A stretch of DNA of 64,000 nucleotides, taken from an uncultured Lachnospiraceae bacterium (lineage in GTDB: Bacteria > Bacillota > Clostridia > Lachnospirales > Lachnospiraceae). A program made the translations under genes and the position numbers. This document shows, in pieces, positions 22,401 through 30,790 of this stretch. Position 1 is the stretch's first letter. Every line of letters begins with the position of its first letter. The DNA is taken from NCBI GenBank assembly GCA_947178125.1, contig CAMWXB010000005.1, positions 1 through 64,000 on the forward strand. Reading direction: 5' to 3'. The notes beneath the pieces are model-generated. The model saw only the letters and a list, made by a program, of their open reading frames with translations, did no database searches and was not told the origin of the DNA.

Positions 22401-24148
22401 ACCATATCATCCTGGATACCCGTCAGTTTTTCAATCTCAAAAGGAATCGGCACCTCCGGATTGACAAAAGCGGAAAAGCGTTCCGTAATCTGCCCCGCCG
22501 TCACTTTGACCGCACCGATTTCAATGATTCTGTTATTGACCGGCGAAAATCCCGTCGTCTCGATATCGAATACGACAAACGTTCCCTGGAAGCCCTGTCC
22601 TTTATTATTCGTCACGATTTCCCGCAGATCGTCTACCAGATAAGCCTCTACGCCATAGATGATTTTGAAAAAGTCCTGCTTATCAGGCTCTTCTTCTCCC
22701 GCCTCTTTTCTCTTATTCTTCTCCGCCTTCCACAAATCTTCCCATACATGATTGGCATCCGGAAAGGACTGCAAGACACCGTGGTCCGTGATTGCGATTG
22801 CCGGATGTCCCCATTTATAAGCTCTTTTTACGATATCCTTTGCTTCCGATACGCCGTCCATATCGCTCATCTTCGTATGGCAGTGCAGCTCTACCCGCTT
22901 GCGCACACTCGTATCAGAGCGGGAAGTCGTAAAGTCAGGAATTTTTTTCACACCGTAAATTGAGCCGATCGTCAGTTCATGGTCAAACTTATCAATGACA
23001 ACCGTTCCCTTCAGCTTGACAAAGGCACCCGGCTTCATTTCCGCCGTAAGTTCGCCGACCTGCTCCGTTGCCACGAACAGTTTCACTGTCATCGTATCCG
23101 TAAAATCCGTAATGTCATAAATGAGGATTGACCTCTCGTTCTTAATATCGCGTTTATCGAAGTTCAGAATCTTTCCGCGTACGACAACATCGCCAATCTC
23201 TCCGATGATTTCCTCCATCGGAAGTGCATCGCCTTCGAAATCCCTTCCGAACAGAACGTCCGGATTATCGGAACGCTTCATCGGCCGTCTCGTATCGTTA
23301 TCGGCACTCCGTCCCTTCCTGAAAGCGCCTCCCTGACTGCCGCTACCCGGTTCCTTCCGCAGGAGCGTCTTTCCGGCCGCAGAAGATATGCTGCCTTTGT
23401 CCGTGCCGGAAGCCGCCGTTCCTGCATCGCTCCCCTGGCCTGCTGCCCCCGGAAAAACTGCCATATCTGCTGACTTCGGCGCCGTTATTCCCGATTCTTT
23501 TCCTGTACTGTCTGCATCGATATCCGGCAAAATTCCGCCTGCTTCCGCGTTTCCGCTGCCCTTTCCATAACCCGCGCGCGCAGAAATCTCCGCGATCTGC
23601 ATTTCCAGCCGTTTCTCATCCTCTTCTTTATGCTTAACGGCCTTATGCTCCTTATAGGCAGCCAGAACTTCCACCGAAAAGCCGCAGCGGTCATTGTAGA
23701 TCTTATCCAGAATCCGCACCAGTTCTTCCGCTTTTTCTTTTCCGAGAACCGTATCTTCTATCGTCAACATCACTTTTCCATCAGAAGGATAGGTAATATC
23801 TGCATTCTTAAAAAGGTTATACTCTATCGGCGAATAATCCCGCAGTTCCAGCAAAATGCTTTCCCGATAGATATCCATCAGCTTTTCCGGCGTATATTGC
23901 GAGGAAAGATGGAACTTCTCATAAATGCGGATGACCATCGATGCACTTGGGAAGAACTGCTTCCTCATTTCCTGCTCGACGGAAAAAATATCCGCTTTCT
24001 GAATCAACCTGTCGGACGATATGTAAATTCGCAGGAAATCCTTCCGTTTGGTCGCCGAGACCCGCTCCACATTTACCTGCTCGAATAAGTCCTGCATTCC
24101 GGTATTTAATTTTAAAGTTGGAAATACTTCGAAAAACTTTTTGGACAT
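19496..24148 (-). CDS. polC: DNA polymerase III alpha subunit, Gram-positive PolC type
   Basis: The replicative polymerase of Firmicutes, about 1,550 residues. In order: an N-terminal domain, an OB domain near 310-400, a PHP domain starting V-E-L-H-C-H-T-K, an inserted DEDD proofreading exonuclease (F-V-V-F-D-I-E-T-T-G-F), the palm with P-D-I-D-L-N-F-S-G, and a zinc-binding C-x-x-C pair. ATG 24148 (M-S-K-K-F-F) is preferred over ATG 24160, which lies two bases after AAAGG. It normally follows the dxr-rseP-ispG genes; here a retron is inserted in front. Confidence 0.97.
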   Translation of the reverse strand: MSKKFFEVFPTLKLNTGMQDLFEQVNVERVSATKRKDFLRIYISSDRLIQKADIFSVEQEMRKQFFPSASMVIRIYEKFHLSSQYTPEKLMDIYRESILLELRDYSPIEYNLFKNADITYPSDGKVMLTIEDTVLGKEKAEELVRILDKIYNDRCGFSVEVLAAYKEHKAVKHKEEDEKRLEMQIAEISARAGYGKGSGNAEAGGILPDIDADSTGKESGITAPKSADMAVFPGAAGQGSDAGTAASGTDKGSISSAAGKTLLRKEPGSGSQGGAFRKGRSADNDTRRPMKRSDNPDVLFGRDFEGDALPMEEIIGEIGDVVVRGKILNFDKRDIKNERSILIYDITDFTDTMTVKLFVATEQVGELTAEMKPGAFVKLKGTVVIDKFDHELTIGSIYGVKKIPDFTTSRSDTSVRKRVELHCHTKMSDMDGVSEAKDIVKRAYKWGHPAIAITDHGVLQSFPDANHVWEDLWKAEKNKRKEAGEEEPDKQDFFKIIYGVEAYLVDDLREIVTNNKGQGFQGTFVVFDIETTGFSPVNNRIIEIGAVKVTAGQITERFSAFVNPEVPIPFEIEKLTGIQDDMVIGEPTIDVILPQFLDFCKDAVLVAHNASFDMSFIMENCDVLGIPHDFTYVDTVGIARILLPDQAKHTLDAVAKTLGVSLENHHRAVDDAEATAEIFVKFIPMLQEEGADTLAKVNAMGKSSPDIVKKLPTHHAIILAKNNVGRMNLYRLVSESHLNYFARRPRIPKSLLMEYREGLILGSACEAGELYRALLDGKPDAEIARLVCFYDYLEIQPLGNNQYMIASEKLPNINSMEDIMEINRKIVKLGEQFQKPVVATCDVHFLDPGDEVYRRIIMAGQHFADADNQAPLYYRTTEEMLAEFAYLGSDKAEEVVITNTNKIADMIESMSPVRPDKCPPVIENSDKLLTDICYKKAHELYGETLPEIVEARLKRELNSIISNGFAVMYIIAQKLVWKSVEDGYLVGSRGSVGSSFVANMAGITEVNSLSPHYLCPKCHYYDFDSEEVKAFSGGAGCDMPDKDCPVCGTPLQKEGFDIPFETFLGFKGDKEPDIDLNFSGEYQSKAHKYTEVIFGYGQTYRAGTIGTLADKTAFGYVKNYYEDHGERKRTCEINRLVAGCTGVRRSTGQHPGGIVVLPVGEDINSFTPVQHPANDMKTDIVTTHFDYHSIDHNLLKLDILGHDDPTMIRMLQDMTGIDPVKIPLDDKQVMSLFASTEALGIRPEQINGCKLGCLGIPEFGTEFAMQMVIDAKPKCFTDLVRIAGLAHGTDVWLGNAQTLIEEGKATISTAICCRDDIMIYLIHMGVEPALSFTIMESVRKGKGLKPEWEEAMKEADVPDWYIWSCKKIKYMFPKAHAAAYVMMAWRIAYCKINYPLAYYAAFFSIRASGFSYELMCQGQQHLEGVMADYKRRSDELSKKEQDSYRDMKIVQEMYARGFEFEPINLFSAQARLFQVSGVNKLMPSLSSIDGLGEKAADAVVEAAKNGPFLSKEDFRERTKVSLTVTELMDRLGILGDLPESNQISLFDFAI

Positions 24149-24197
24149 ATGGATAACCATGCCTTTCTATCAGCCTGCAATCTCTCATCGGAATATG

Positions 24198-25115
24198 CTA
24201 TTCATTTCCTAATGCTTTGATCAATTCCTGCAGACTATGATAACCCCTGGCCTTAATCAATGCTTTCATATTCTCCGAATAGCAATCTTCTATTCCATTT
24301 TTTTCTATAGACATTGCAAAAGAAAAAAGACCCTTTATGTGTGCTATCTCCGTATCATTTCTATCTTTCTGGTCGTATTGATTTATTGCAGCCCAGAATA
24401 TTTCATTTTTTAATTTCTTTCCGACACTGATATGTCTATACCCATTTTCATCTTTTGTGATGCTCACTCCGGTAATACGGACATGATTTGATTTCTCAAG
24501 GTTAAAAAACTCTGTCTTTTTTTCATTTATTGATAAATGCACTTTTTTCAATAAATCTTTTACTATCCGCTGGATTTCTATTATCTTTTGCTCATAATCC
24601 TCTTCTACTTTAAAAGATATCACTAAATCATCTGCATATCGCGTATAAATTGGATTTATCAAGTCCATTCTCTTAATCTTTCCATACAATAACCCGTCAA
24701 ATTCTTTCATATATAAATTAGCCAATGCGGGAGATGAAACGAGTCCTAGCGGAATCCCTTTATTACCCACACTACATTTTTTTACAATATCGTAGCATTC
24801 TGTTCTACTTATTGTCGTATTTTTATTAATTTCATAAAACAGACACTCGGCCAAATACTTATGATTCAGACTTGGAAAAAAATTTTTAATATCCATTTTC
24901 AAAAAAATATCATTATACATATGTGCCTGAGCATTTTTGTAAATCGAAGAATGAGGCGCATATGCTTTGGCAAATATTGAATTATAAGTATGTTCATTCA
25001 GATATTTTACAACGTTCTCATGATATTGCCTTAATTCTCCATTTTCTCTATATGTCACAATTTTACGCACTTTATTTTTCGTTCTAATATGCTTTACAAT
25101 CAATTGCTCATTCAT
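24198..25115 (-). CDS. Retron reverse transcriptase
   Basis: The 305-residue enzyme has the retron hallmark N-A-x-x-H as N-A-Q-A-H (61-65), the palm segment K-M-D-I-K-N-F-F (73-80), catalytic Y-A-D-D (160-163) and a VTG-like R-I-T-G (213-216). Retron RTs copy part of their own RNA into a branched multicopy DNA. It lacks group II intron maturase domains. AGAGG precedes ATG 25115; it follows the effector by 10 bases and ends 38 bases before the polC-side start region. Order RNA-effector-RT is that of Retron-Eco1. Confidence 0.92.
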   Translation of the reverse strand: MNEQLIVKHIRTKNKVRKIVTYRENGELRQYHENVVKYLNEHTYNSIFAKAYAPHSSIYKNAQAHMYNDIFLKMDIKNFFPSLNHKYLAECLFYEINKNTTISRTECYDIVKKCSVGNKGIPLGLVSSPALANLYMKEFDGLLYGKIKRMDLINPIYTRYADDLVISFKVEEDYEQKIIEIQRIVKDLLKKVHLSINEKKTEFFNLEKSNHVRITGVSITKDENGYRHISVGKKLKNEIFWAAINQYDQKDRNDTEIAHIKGLFSFAMSIEKNGIEDCYSENMKALIKARGYHSLQELIKALGNE

Positions 25116-25125
25116 TGCATGCCTC

Positions 25126-26235
25126 TCATAATATTTGCGTTTCTGCTATTGTTCCTATACATTGTTTATATTTCTCATAGAAAAAAAAGTTTGTTCCATC
25201 TGGCTTTTTTAAAACTACCCTGCTTATTTTCACTTCAAGATTATCATTATATGACACATCCTTTCTGATTTTTATAAAACCGGCAGCCTGAAAAAGATAC
25301 AAACTCATTCCAATTATATGCCCAATATAAACACCGCTGATATTCCATTGAGCCTTAATAAAACATTCCTGAATATCTGCTCCCGTTTTTTCTCCAATTG
25401 TATTTATAAAAACTTCCTGCAGAACTTCCTTCATTTCACGAATATATACTTTCATTTTCTTACTTTTACCAAAAATATTCCGTGAAACCTTTTCAATATT
25501 CAAAATGGAAGCTATACAGCACAAAAGCACTCTTGGTATCATTTTTATTTCCAGTCTGGTACCATAAATAACGCGATAATATATGTATCCATTCTCTATC
25601 TTTTTTATATTGTTCGAAAATTGAATTTTATAATCTACATTGCACTTATCAAGAAAGTGAATGATATTTTCGCCAAGATTCGTTCCTATCTTATTTTTAT
25701 AAAAATGAGTATGCCAATGCTTAACATTTTCAGAGACAAGGTTTTCTTCAATTTCGGGATAAAATGTAATGATATCTACCTTATTAGGCATATCAGCAAA
25801 ATTAGGCACATCAACAAAAGCAAGCCGTATGAAAGTACCCAGTTTATCTTCTTCTACTGCCGTTTTATCCGGTACAAGTAAACAGGTTTTTTTCAATGAA
25901 CCGGGTTCACTCAAAAATAATCCTACTTCGGCACCGGTAGAAATACTTTCCTGAATGATAATATTACTGTCAGATAAATAATTCATGACCATTTCTACCT
26001 GATATAAATTATTCATATAGATATCACCATATCTTAAAAGACGCTGCCCGCTTTTCCCGAACATAAAGTTATCCTCTAAAATAATCGGTCTGAAATTACT
26101 ATTATTTTCTGATAAATAAGCACGCAGTACATTTCTCTTGTCCGTCAGATTATTTCTGCCATACATTGTTCCACACAAAAAAATATACTTATATTCATTT
26201 TCTATTTTCTGCTCATTAAAAATATATCTTTTCAT
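25126..26235 (-). CDS. Retron effector, nucleoside deoxyribosyltransferase-like (St85/Eco1 type)
   Basis: The 369-residue protein begins with a Rossmann-like segment Y-I-F-L-C-G-T and later has S-T-G-A-E-V-G-L-F-L, the strand-and-glutamate pattern of nucleoside deoxyribosyltransferase-like retron effectors. The C-terminal 120 residues look like a winged-helix DNA-binding domain. In such type II-A retrons the RT and msDNA hold the effector inactive until phage attack. The second ATG (26235) has GGAG at five bases. Assignment to type II-A is from motifs and gene order, without an alignment. Confidence 0.75.
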   Translation of the reverse strand: MKRYIFNEQKIENEYKYIFLCGTMYGRNNLTDKRNVLRAYLSENNSNFRPIILEDNFMFGKSGQRLLRYGDIYMNNLYQVEMVMNYLSDSNIIIQESISTGAEVGLFLSEPGSLKKTCLLVPDKTAVEEDKLGTFIRLAFVDVPNFADMPNKVDIITFYPEIEENLVSENVKHWHTHFYKNKIGTNLGENIIHFLDKCNVDYKIQFSNNIKKIENGYIYYRVIYGTRLEIKMIPRVLLCCIASILNIEKVSRNIFGKSKKMKVYIREMKEVLQEVFINTIGEKTGADIQECFIKAQWNISGVYIGHIIGMSLYLFQAAGFIKIRKDVSYNDNLEVKISRVVLKKPDGTNFFFYEKYKQCIGTIAETQIL

Positions 26236-26252
26236 CATTTCTCCACGAAAAA

Positions 26253-26478
26253 AGGATCCTACTTAAATTTGGTAATAATTCTTTGGGAAAAAGTAAATTT
26301 GTACTGGGGTTCTGCGATTGGCGGCAAGGTTGCCGACAGTCGCAGGTTCCCAGGCCTCTGGCCCTCTGGTAAAAATTTACTTTTTAACCACAACATCGAC
26401 GTAGTCGAACAAATTTAACCAAATTTCAAATACGCTAACCTCATACGCTGAGGCGGCATACAGCCTTACTAGGATCCT
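26253..26478 (-). ncRNA. Retron msr-msd RNA
   Basis: On the minus strand the region is bounded by complementary a1 (AGGATCCTA, 26478-26470) and a2 (TAGGATCCT, 26261-26253). After a1 come a possible branch G in C-T-A-G-T, short msr-type hairpins (GGC/GCC, CCTCA/TGAGG, TCGAC/GTCGA), then a long msd stem: AAATTTGGT with ACCAAATTT, and AAAAAGTAAATTT with AAATTTACTTTTT, capped by nested GC-rich hairpins (CTGCGA/TCGCAG, CGGCAA/TTGCCG). It lies directly upstream of the effector gene. Confidence 0.85.
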
Positions 26479-26489
26479 ATCTCATTTTA

Positions 26490-27179
26490 TCATAAAATCC
26501 CGGACTCTTCAAATACATTAAAATCACTAAAATAATTATTTTTCTCGTCCCGCATCTCCTGATCAGCATAATTTTCATGAATCCTTTTATCCACATCATA
26601 CCCCATGCCAACCAAATATTCCCTTGCCGCCACATCAGAACCATGATAAAATTTTAACAACGATATGTATTTTACAAGCGTTTGTTTTAAAAAACTCGGC
26701 TTTCCTTCCCACAACGGGCTGGCAGCATAATCCTTAGATATAATCAGATTCACCAAAATAAAGAGGTCTTCAAAAGATATATCTATGTCTTGATGGTTCA
26801 CAAGTATCTGATTCTCTTCTATTTGTGGAATTCCTTTTACTTCATACTCATTCTGCCCTAATACTATCCTATAAGTATCAAAACTTCCATGATAGGCATC
26901 CACCAATGAGGTTATCAGATTCTGCAATGTCTGTTCCCTTTTTACTTGCAGAATCATGTCTATGATATCGGCATCCGAAAAATACACCCGGCATCCATTC
27001 TTAATATACAGATACTTTGTAAACTCATTCTTTTTGATTAGAAAGTTTCTATTTTGAGTTCCATATATCTTTACAACTAAAGGAACATAGATAGAAAAAT
27101 CTTTACTTATTTTTTTATCGGCATTCTTTTTAAGTTCATCTTGATATAATTTATCTAAGTCCACTATATAATTTCTCAT
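26490..27179 (-). CDS. Unknown protein next to the retron (229 aa)
   Basis: I do not recognise this protein. It is soluble and AT-rich in codon use like the retron genes, with an N-terminal helix, a beta-rich middle and an aspartate/asparagine-rich C terminus. AAGGTGG precedes ATG 27179; a GTG at 27212 is an alternative. It ends 12 bases before the retron RNA and starts 82 bases after ispG ends, so it lies inside the foreign insert rather than the host operon. It could be an extra retron component or an independent defence gene. Confidence 0.65.
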   Translation of the reverse strand: MRNYIVDLDKLYQDELKKNADKKISKDFSIYVPLVVKIYGTQNRNFLIKKNEFTKYLYIKNGCRVYFSDADIIDMILQVKREQTLQNLITSLVDAYHGSFDTYRIVLGQNEYEVKGIPQIEENQILVNHQDIDISFEDLFILVNLIISKDYAASPLWEGKPSFLKQTLVKYISLLKFYHGSDVAAREYLVGMGYDVDKRIHENYADQEMRDEKNNYFSDFNVFEESGIL

Positions 27180-27260
27180 ATGCCACCTTGTTGTTCCAAT
27201 CTCATTATCCACTTCTTACAGACCGGTTTCTTTTGTATATCCAATAGCATCTTTTCCGCC

Positions 27261-28316
27261 CTAACGCCCCCAATTCTCCAATTCTTCCCGCAGCGTCTCT
27301 AACAATTTATCCTCCGGCACTTTTCTGACGATTTCACCATGTTTGATGAGCAGACCCTCTCCATCGCCCCCGGCGATTCCGATATCGGCTTCTTTCGCCT
27401 CTCCGGGCCCGTTGACGGCACAACCCATGACCGCCACCTTAATATCCAGCGGAAATTCTGCCGCCATCGTTTCTACCTGGTCGGCCAGTCCGATCAGATC
27501 AATTCTTGTCCTGCCGCAGGTCGGACAGGAAACTACTTCTATGCCGCCTTTTCGCAGTCCAAGTGTTTTCAAAATACGTTTCGCAGACTTGATCTCCTCC
27601 ACCGGATCGCCCGTTAAAGAGACCCGAATCGTATCCCCGATGCCCTGATACAGAATGATGCCGAGCCCGACCGCAGATTTAATATTTCCGCTGTATAAGG
27701 TGCCGGACTCCGTAATGCCGACGTGCAGCGGATAATGCGTTTTCTGTGCCAGAATCTCATGCGCTCTGACACACATCAGCACATCGGAAGATTTGATGCT
27801 GATGACAAGATTATCATAATGCAGTTCTTCGATAATACGGACTTTGTCCAGCGCACTTTCCACGATGCCTTCCGCTGTCACACCATGATATTTTTCGACC
27901 AGTTCCTTCTCCAGCGAACCGCTGTTAACGCCCACCCGAATCGGAATATTCCGCTCTCTTGCCGCAGAAACGACTGCCGTGACATTATCCCTGCTTCCGA
28001 TATTTCCCGGGTTAATTCGGATTTTGTCCGCGCCGTTCTCGATTGCCGCAATGGCCATCTTATAGTCAAAATGAATATCCGCAACAAGGGGAATATGAAT
28101 CCGCTTCTTGATTTCCCGAAATGCTTCTGCCGCTTCCTTTGTCGGCACCGTAGCGCGGACGATTTCACAGCCGGCCTGTTCCAGCCGCAGAATCTGCGCC
28201 ACTGTCGCCTCCACATCCTCCGTTTTCGTATTTGTCATTGACTGGATCAGAACCGGATTACCACCGCCGATTACCCTGTCGCCTATTTTTATTACCTTCG
28301 TCTGCTCCCGATACAT
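27261..28316 (-). CDS. ispG: 4-hydroxy-3-methylbut-2-en-1-yl diphosphate synthase
   Basis: This 351-residue iron-sulfur enzyme makes HMBPP from methylerythritol cyclodiphosphate, the penultimate step of the MEP isoprenoid pathway. A TIM-barrel N-terminal part is followed by the cluster-binding C terminus: C-P-T-C-G-R and [15 protein letters not shown] precedes ATG 28316. Dxr of the same pathway is encoded upstream in the cluster. Confidence 0.97.
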   Translation of the reverse strand: MYREQTKVIKIGDRVIGGGNPVLIQSMTNTKTEDVEATVAQILRLEQAGCEIVRATVPTKEAAEAFREIKKRIHIPLVADIHFDYKMAIAAIENGADKIRINPGNIGSRDNVTAVVSAARERNIPIRVGVNSGSLEKELVEKYHGVTAEGIVESALDKVRIIEELHYDNLVISIKSSDVLMCVRAHEILAQKTHYPLHVGITESGTLYSGNIKSAVGLGIILYQGIGDTIRVSLTGDPVEEIKSAKRILKTLGLRKGGIEVVSCPTCGRTRIDLIGLADQVETMAAEFPLDIKVAVMGCAVNGPGEAKEADIGIAGGDGEGLLIKHGEIVRKVPEDKLLETLREELENWGR

Positions 28317-28345
28317 CTCTATCCTCCGTTTCCATACAGTTTCAT

Positions 28346-28379
28346 GGGTGTGTTTATCTTATAGAAGTTCTTCTCACCC
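28346..28379. repeat. Partial structured repeat, copy B (after the kinase gene)
   Basis: GGGTG (28346-28350) pairs with CACCC (28375-28379), and the sequence TAGAAGTTCTTCTCA inside matches the 3' part of copy A. It appears to be a shortened member of the family, again lying between a stop codon and the next gene. Confidence 0.5.
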
Positions 28380-28410
28380 TATTTTACATCATACAGGAAA
28401 ATTAGAAAAG

Positions 28411-29682
28411 CTATTTTCCCTTTTCTCCCTCACTCCCCTTTATATAAAAAATCCTTTCCCGCCGCTCACCGCTCTCGCAGTCCGTCAGCCCGATGGAAAG
28501 TTCCTGTACCCCTGCTTCTTTGAAAAGTTCCCGTTCCAGTTCAAATACCAGATTGCCGTCCAATGAGTAAATGCTGTCGTAGCGGATGACCACCTTCTGT
28601 CCCTGTTTATTATATACAATGACAGGCAGCGGTACATCCTGCCCTTTTACCTGTATGGAGAAAAGACCGGTAAACAATCCACAGAGCAGAACCCCTGCCG
28701 CCAAAAGACCTGTCGTCGCTTTCTCCGTCAGCCAGACCTGCTTTTCCATCCGCCTGAGAACGTACCGCTTTCTTCTCCTGAATTCCCTGAAAAAATGCCG
28801 CCTGCCTGAAAACCGCTGTTCCGCTAAATCCTTTTTTACTTCCAACATGGTCTGATACCGCTTCGACGGCTCTTCTTCCGTGCATTTTTCTACAATCCTT
28901 TCCATGTCCCGTGTCAGTTCCGGCTTCATACATCTGATCGGACGCAAGCCATACGGCGGTCTTGCCGGACTATGCCCAGTCAGCATATGGTACATCGTTG
29001 TACCGAGTGTATAAATATCACTCCGTTCATCCGCCCTGGCTTCATATCCGCCTTGATTTCCCGCCATACCAGTCAATTGCTCCAGCGGCGTATACCCATT
29101 CGTTCCAGCCAATTGCTCCGACGGCGCATGCCCATTCGTTCCGGCCTGCTGCTCCGGCGACGCATAACCAATCGTTCCAGCCAATCGCTCCTGTGCGTTT
29201 CCATCATAACAAATCCGCAGAGCCGCACCAAAATCTATTACGCGCAGATTCCCATCCGGGCAGACGATCATATTTTCCGGTTTTAAATCGCAGTAGATAA
29301 CCGGCGGTTTCTGCATATGCAGATAAGAGAGCAGGTCCGATAACTGTATGGCCCATTTATAGACCTGCTTTTCCGATATGCTTCCTTCTCTCTCAATCAA
29401 GTTATGTAAACTTTCTCCATGGATATACTCCATGACGAGATATCGCTCTATTTCCTGAAAATAATCATATACAACAGGCAGCATCGGATGCTTCAATGCT
29501 TTCAGTATCTCCATTTCCTTTTTCAAAATATCCGGCCGCGCCGGTTCCTCCGGCTGTTTTTCTGCCTTTACTGCGACATACCGCTCTAAATGCCTGTCCC
29601 AGGCCAGATAAACAACGCCGCTTCCGCCCACACCTATCTCTCTTCGCAGCTCATATTTTCCCAATAATATCCTTCCTGCCAT
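28411..29682 (-). CDS. Membrane-anchored Hanks-type Ser/Thr kinase
   Basis: The 423-residue protein has an N-terminal kinase domain: G-V-G-G-S-G-V-V glycine loop, V-A-V-K lysine, Y-C-D-L-K-P-E-N (catalytic Asp131) and D-F-G-A (Asp149). One membrane helix follows at about 340-360, then a short external domain of about 60 residues, without PASTA repeats. The activation segment carries a G-T-x-G-Y-x-x-x-E-Q unit three times (168-203), which is abnormal. A PP2C phosphatase gene lies directly upstream, forming a kinase-phosphatase pair. Confidence 0.9.
   Translation of the reverse strand: MAGRILLGKYELRREIGVGGSGVVYLAWDRHLERYVAVKAEKQPEEPARPDILKKEMEILKALKHPMLPVVYDYFQEIERYLVMEYIHGESLHNLIEREGSISEKQVYKWAIQLSDLLSYLHMQKPPVIYCDLKPENMIVCPDGNLRVIDFGAALRICYDGNAQERLAGTIGYASPEQQAGTNGHAPSEQLAGTNGYTPLEQLTGMAGNQGGYEARADERSDIYTLGTTMYHMLTGHSPARPPYGLRPIRCMKPELTRDMERIVEKCTEEEPSKRYQTMLEVKKDLAEQRFSGRRHFFREFRRRKRYVLRRMEKQVWLTEKATTGLLAAGVLLCGLFTGLFSIQVKGQDVPLPVIVYNKQGQKVVIRYDSIYSLDGNLVFELERELFKEAGVQELSIGLTDCESGERRERIFYIKGSEGEKGK
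29066..29191. repeat. 36-bp tandem repeat inside the kinase activation loop
   Basis: Three full 36-base units (29066-29101, 29102-29137, 29138-29173) and half a fourth. Units 1 and 2 are very similar; unit 3 has diverged. They encode 12-residue repeats of the P+1 loop, with the frame preserved. Confidence 0.85.
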
Positions 29683-29751
29683 CGCCGTACCTCTTTTCTT
29701 GCTCCTGTCCTGTTCCCGCCCCTGCCATTCCTTCCATTCCGGCCGTTCCCA

Positions 29752-30477
29752 TCAGTCATTCTGCACCAAAATATAAACGGCTGACAGATTATCCCGTTCC
29801 CCACGGCGCATGGCCGTTTCCGCAACTTCTTTAAGCCGCCTTTCACATCGTTCTTCCGTCATCAAAGCCGGCGCTAGCGCTTCTCCCAGTTCTTCCGCAC
29901 CCATCATATGCCAGAAACCGTCGCTGCATAGCAGAAACGCCTCCCCATTTCCAATGATGCCCATTCGGAAATCCGGCCAGAAATACCCGAAACTGCCCAC
30001 GCATTTTGTCAGCCGGTTCTTTCCCTGTACATGATCTTTTGTCATTAGGATAATCTTTCTTTTCCAATGACTGGACAGCCGATAAATCCGGCTGTCTCCC
30101 AGATGCCAGAGCAGATATTTCTTTTCCCATAAAACGAGCAGTGACATGGTAGTTCCCATTTCCAGCCCCCGCTTGACCGCGTATGTCTGTAACCCACGCT
30201 GTATCCGGTACAGATTCCGTTCCAAAGAGCGTCTGAGCACCCATAACGGTTTTCTTTTTCCGATAGCCTGTAACAGCCCGTCATAAAACCATGTGACCAG
30301 TTCTTCCGTTAAATAACCGCTTGCATATTCGCCTCTGTCCATCCCTCCCATGCCGTCACAGACAGCTGCAAGCAGCACTCTGCCCTGCGACGTCAGGGCT
30401 TTCAGTACAAGAACGGAATCCTGATTCGATTTCCGCACTGCGCCCTTGTTCCAGTACACATTTACCTGATAATTCAT
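29752..30477 (-). CDS. PP2C-family protein phosphatase
   Basis: The 241-residue metal-dependent phosphatase has N-Q-D (18-20), D-G-M-G-G (41-45), a H-L-G-D-S-R-I-Y segment and a C-terminal R-D-N-L-S motif. It likely reverses the phosphorylations of the kinase encoded just downstream. A strong promoter lies about 200 bases upstream, so phosphatase, kinase and ispG can be transcribed separately from rseP. Confidence 0.92.
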   Translation of the reverse strand: MNYQVNVYWNKGAVRKSNQDSVLVLKALTSQGRVLLAAVCDGMGGMDRGEYASGYLTEELVTWFYDGLLQAIGKRKPLWVLRRSLERNLYRIQRGLQTYAVKRGLEMGTTMSLLVLWEKKYLLWHLGDSRIYRLSSHWKRKIILMTKDHVQGKNRLTKCVGSFGYFWPDFRMGIIGNGEAFLLCSDGFWHMMGAEELGEALAPALMTEERCERRLKEVAETAMRRGERDNLSAVYILVQND

Positions 30478-30680
30478 ATTTTCTGTTTCCTCATAGACAT
30501 TCTTTCATTCTTCAAGTTCATTCCCTGTTTCTTCTTAATCGTTCTTCATTTTCTCGTATTCACGCTTCGTTTTTTTTAGCTTTCTTAATTTTATGTTTGT
30601 GATTTTTTATGTTTCTGATTTGTATACAGCGAAAGGCTGCAAAGATTTTCAGAATGATAGAAATTCGATTGTTATCCTGC

Positions 30681-30709
30681 ATTATACCCCATCCGGCACT
30701 GCGTGACAA
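30681..30709 (-). promoter_or_regulatory. Promoter of the phosphatase-kinase genes
   Basis: On the minus strand TTGTCA (30704-30709), a 17-base spacer and TATAAT (30681-30686). It leaves a 5' leader of about 195 bases, in which no structured RNA or leader peptide was recognised. Confidence 0.75.
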
Positions 30710-30790
30710 CCTTACAACTTTGCCAAAATTTACAGGGGTGATTTAGTAATTCCCTACAATCAAAAGAGAACCAGACAATATTTAATACAG

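Noticed and set aside
26253-26478. GGATCC repeats as transposon ends or a cloning scar
   Set aside because: The palindromic copies sit exactly at the expected a1/a2 positions of an msr-msd RNA, with no target duplication or transposase.
29066-29191. 36-bp repeats that could suggest a CRISPR array
   Set aside because: The units are directly adjacent without spacers and keep the reading frame of a kinase gene; they are coding minisatellites. The same holds for 47,289-47,462.
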